64,000 nt of DNA from Paenibacillus macquariensis. GTDB taxonomy: Bacteria > Bacillota > Bacilli > Paenibacillales > Paenibacillaceae. The DNA lies in NCBI RefSeq assembly GCF_900156375.1, contig NZ_FTNK01000015.1, forward strand, positions 62,001 to 126,000, given 5' to 3'. Below are positions 63,893 through 64,000 of this stretch, piece after piece. The position numbers and the translations under genes were made by a program. The notes under the pieces are model-generated. The model was given only the letters and a program-made list of their open reading frames with translations. It did not search any database and was not told the origin of the DNA. Numbering within the stretch: position 1 is the stretch's first letter; each line of letters opens with the position of its first letter.

Positions 63893-64000
63893 TTCAATTC
63901 ACTCCTAGCTTGTATTTGTAATGCTATTAAAATCATTGATGATCCGTAAACTCCACACTGGCGCCTTTACATATGGGGTGTACAAACATCATAATTTCCC

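Noticed and set aside
63893..64000. Possible Fur box before the siderophore-binding gene (AATCATTGATGAT)
   Set aside because: The half-sites are too weak compared with TGATAATNATTATCA; iron control is likely by function but is not visible here.
1..64000. tRNA, rRNA, riboswitch, prophage or transposase genes
   Set aside because: None was recognised by eye; a covariance-model scan (tRNAscan-SE, Infernal) would be decisive for structured RNAs.

Overview
The window looks like chromosome of a Paenibacillus-type, spore-forming, low-to-moderate GC Firmicute. Signs of this are a YesM/YesN two-component pair next to an LplA/B/C-type sugar transporter, an SLH-anchored surface enzyme, a YheC/D-like ATP-grasp protein and a CotSA-like glycosyltransferase (both spore-coat type), cydABCD and a CidR-CidA-CidB set. 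This is inferred from gene families; no rRNA, tRNA, CRISPR array, intact insertion sequence or prophage was seen.

Layout: (1) 1-3577: the 5' part of an ABC exporter with its MarR regulator, then a divergent LysR regulator and the cidAB holin-like operon. (2) 3578-13971: a block that appears inserted at the tail-to-tail junction of cidB and a Gfo/Idh/MocA oxidoreductase. Imperfect copies of that junction (about 110 bp) lie at both edges. The block holds a glycoside uptake/processing cluster, all on the minus strand: isomerase, oxidoreductase, a broken GH3 beta-glucosidase, YesM-YesN, and transporter genes lplB-lplC-lplA. Remnants of an AraC regulator and an M15 peptidase lie just inside the edges. 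(3) 13972-23353: oxidoreductase, an XPD/DinG-like Fe-S helicase with a fused nuclease-like domain, NADP-glutamate dehydrogenase, an unusual chemoreceptor and a lipoteichoic-acid-synthase-like enzyme. (4) 23370-27356: an AraC regulator divergent from an isomerase plus two oxidoreductases, a second cassette paralogous to that in region 2.

(5) 27357-34986: a chitosan/glucan locus. A secreted GH46 chitosanase and a 1720-residue S-layer-anchored protein (metallophosphoesterase plus GH8 glycanase plus SLH) flank an AraC regulator and share a LacI/CcpA-like operator motif. (6) 35196-45151: small membrane or secreted proteins, RidA, DinB, a MocR regulator, a MccF-like peptidase, YmaF, and a heterodimeric multidrug ABC exporter behind a pair of strong palindromes. 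(7) 45155-55068: alpha/beta hydrolase, fumarase, a GNAT protein, and the cydABDC-type cytochrome bd operon preceded by two perfect TGTGA-N6-TCACA (Fnr/Crp-type) boxes. (8) 55266-64000: chemoreceptor, zinc-ribbon protein, an ABC-2-type exporter whose ATPase gene carries an in-frame TGA, spore-coat-type genes, an Sm-like small protein and a YclQ-like siderophore-binding lipoprotein.

The strongest leads are the chitosan locus with its shared operator, the repeat-bounded island, the in-frame stop in the ABC ATPase, and the twin Fnr-type boxes before cydA.
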